Below the pieces are notes generated by a model. The model had not been told where the DNA came from. It made no database searches and saw nothing but the letters and a program-made list of their open reading frames with translations. A stretch of DNA of 7,297 nt from an uncultured Moraxella sp. (GTDB lineage: Bacteria > Pseudomonadota > Gammaproteobacteria > Pseudomonadales > Moraxellaceae): positions 1 to 7,297 of the forward strand of contig CAKMOY010000136.1 of assembly GCA_927911235.1 (NCBI GenBank). The letters are read 5' to 3'. Positions 6,100 to 7,297 of this stretch are shown here, in pieces (the first letter of the stretch is position 1; every line of letters begins with the position of its first letter). Both the position numbers and the translations under genes were made by a program.

Positions 6100-6155
6100 A
6101 GTTCTTAGATGTATAGTTTTTATCAATACTCGGTAATTTATTAAAGTTTTTAGAT
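6096..6155. repeat. 15-bp direct repeat flanking the promoter region
   Basis: TTAAAGTTCTTAGAT (6096-6110) recurs as TTAAAGTTTTTAGAT (6141-6155), with one mismatch and start points 45 bp apart. The first copy overlaps the predicted -35 hexamer. The spacing is about four helical turns plus a few bases. It could be a pair of regulator sites or the trace of a small duplication. The rest of the 178-bp spacer is A+T-rich, with no gene or clear terminator hairpin after the SEDS stop. Confidence 0.55.
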
Positions 6156-6181
6156 TTTAACATTGTTTTGCCTTTTATCAT

Positions 6182-7297
6182 TTAATTGCCTTTATCCAAC
6201 ATCAATTTCGGTTGAAACAACGCCAAACTTAACATAATGGTATTAAACCACAAATTACTCGTCCCATAACTCAAAAACGGCAAGGTAACTCCCGTCAAAG
6301 GCAACATTCCCAAATTCCCCGAAATCGTTACCAACGCCTGAAACACCGTCAAAACCACCCACAACAAAATCACCCACGCCAGCAAAAAATAACCGCTTGA
6401 TAACAAACGACTTTTCATCTGCTCATTGGCAAATGCCATCTGCTGACGAGCAATCCACGCAAGCCACCCAAAATACACCGCCATCACCGCCACCGCAGGA
6501 AACACCCCGACCACCGCCATCACAGACGTAATCGTATAATCCGACTGCATCTGCATCGGCACGCCTTGACAGCCAGTCAGTTCGATAACCGCACCACGGA
6601 ATATCACCAAACCATAGCCCAACATCGGCACGCTCTCACGAAACCAATGCAAAATCGCCATTTGGTCGTTGGTGGCGATAAACGGATTTATCCACGAACT
6701 GACACGCTCGGCGGTGCGGTCGTCAAAACCGCTTAAATTCACCAACAACATCATCACCATTAACAAAATCGCCGTACTAGACAACACGCCAATGACTGCC
6801 CCACGCCCGCCCATTTGAAAAATTTTGTTGGACAAGGCAACGCCCACCAAAAAAGTAAAACTAAACAAAAATACCAAAATCGTGCCTTTTTCACCAGCGA
6901 TTAACAATGCCAAAATCGGTAAAAGCAACGCAAATGCCAACAAAACTGTCATTTTTTTAGATTTTAAAAATAATTGGCTGATTAATTGGCGTTGATTGAT
7001 TGCCAAAAATACCGCCAAAAACACAATCAGCCACATTTTGCCAATTCGGATACTTTGGCAGGGTCGTTGTGCATGACAATCGCAAGCGATAAAAAGACGG
7101 TTGCCAAAAATGCAAGCCAAACATAAGACAATTTTTTGGCAAAATTATCATTCGCCCAAAATACTTGTAACACATTGTTTGCAATCAATTTTTTTAACAA
7201 AAAACTGCTCAACAACGCCAATGGACGGCTAAGGCTAATAAACACAAAACACCAAAACACATCTTTAAATGGTTCAAAATACATAGCGTAACGGCAA
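6182..7297 (-). pseudogene. FtsW/RodA/SpoVE-type SEDS protein gene, 5'-partial and frameshifted
   Basis: SEDS proteins are multi-pass inner-membrane glycosyltransferases that polymerise peptidoglycan from lipid II, normally with a class B PBP. Two frames are needed here. The first runs in from the window edge (CRYAMYFEPFKDVFWCF) to ...DPAKVSELAKCG and stops with TGA at 7029-7027. The second picks up at KMWLIVFLAVFLA, in the -1 frame, and continues to TAA at 6184-6182. The joined protein shows many hydrophobic helices, AGEKGTILVF, QSDYTITSVMAVVG at the position of the (H/Q)(T/S)DF loop (Asp at about 6539-6541), and the C-terminal signature GNLGMLPLTGVTLPFLSYGTSNLW (PFLSYG at 6263-6280). The break falls in an A-run, so a real one-base deletion or a sequencing error could cause it. 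It is not clearly FtsW or RodA, and its 5' part is missing from the window. Confidence 0.8.
7027..7042 (-). other. Frameshift junction in the SEDS gene
   Basis: On the - strand TTGGCAAAATGTGGCTGA reads LAKCG-stop in the upstream frame. From the same AAAA run it reads K-M-W-L in the -1 frame. One extra A would restore SELAKMWL and a continuous protein. The ATG at 7036-7034 overlaps the upstream stop region, so coupled re-initiation is possible, but there is no good Shine-Dalgarno. Confidence 0.75.

Noticed and set aside
6957..7184. Third-frame open reading frame across the SEDS frameshift
   Set aside because: It does not show SEDS-type helices and overlaps the two frames that do.

Overview
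The window looks like chromosomal DNA from a gammaproteobacterium of the Moraxellaceae (Moraxella/Psychrobacter-like). This is inferred from the A+T-rich sequence, the protein flavour (Asn/Gln/Lys-rich, many short A/T runs) and the PdxH and PrmB sequence types. No rRNA or other decisive marker is present, so the genus is a judgement. No tRNA, rRNA or CRISPR array was seen.

Layout. On the + strand at the left edge are the 3' part of a carbon-nitrogen hydrolase (nitrilase superfamily) gene (1-425) and, 38 bp later, a small stand-alone cyclic-nucleotide-binding-domain gene (464-1048). Everything else is on the - strand. Read in the direction of transcription, from the right edge, it runs: an FtsW/RodA-type SEDS gene broken by a -1 frameshift (7297-6182, 5' end outside the window); a 178-bp spacer with a good sigma70-type promoter and a 15-bp direct repeat; an AbrB/MazE-type small DNA-binding protein with no toxin partner (6003-5767); an 894-residue penicillin-binding transpeptidase (5748-3064); a 202-bp non-coding element with terminal inverted repeats and a 3-bp target duplication, i.e. 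a MITE (3033-2832); prmB, the ribosomal protein L3 glutamine methyltransferase (2809-1616); and pdxH, pyridoxamine 5'-phosphate oxidase (1597-938). The 3' end of pdxH overlaps the convergent cyclic-nucleotide-domain gene by 111 bp.

How the genes may work together. A SEDS glycosyltransferase followed by a class-B-like PBP is the standard pairing of a peptidoglycan polymerase with its transpeptidase. Here both members look non-canonical. The PBP is long, rich in cysteine and asparagine, and has Ser where the second catalytic motif usually has Asn. The AbrB-like gene sits directly ahead of the PBP (18-bp gap), behind its own promoter, so it may set PBP expression. prmB and pdxH are a tight housekeeping pair. 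The MITE separates them from the PBP gene and ends only 22 bp from the prmB start codon.

The best leads are the MITE, the unusual SEDS/AbrB-like/PBP block with its frameshift, the antisense overlap at the pdxH 3' end, and a strongly over-represented short word (TTGGCAA/TTGCCAA) across the whole window.
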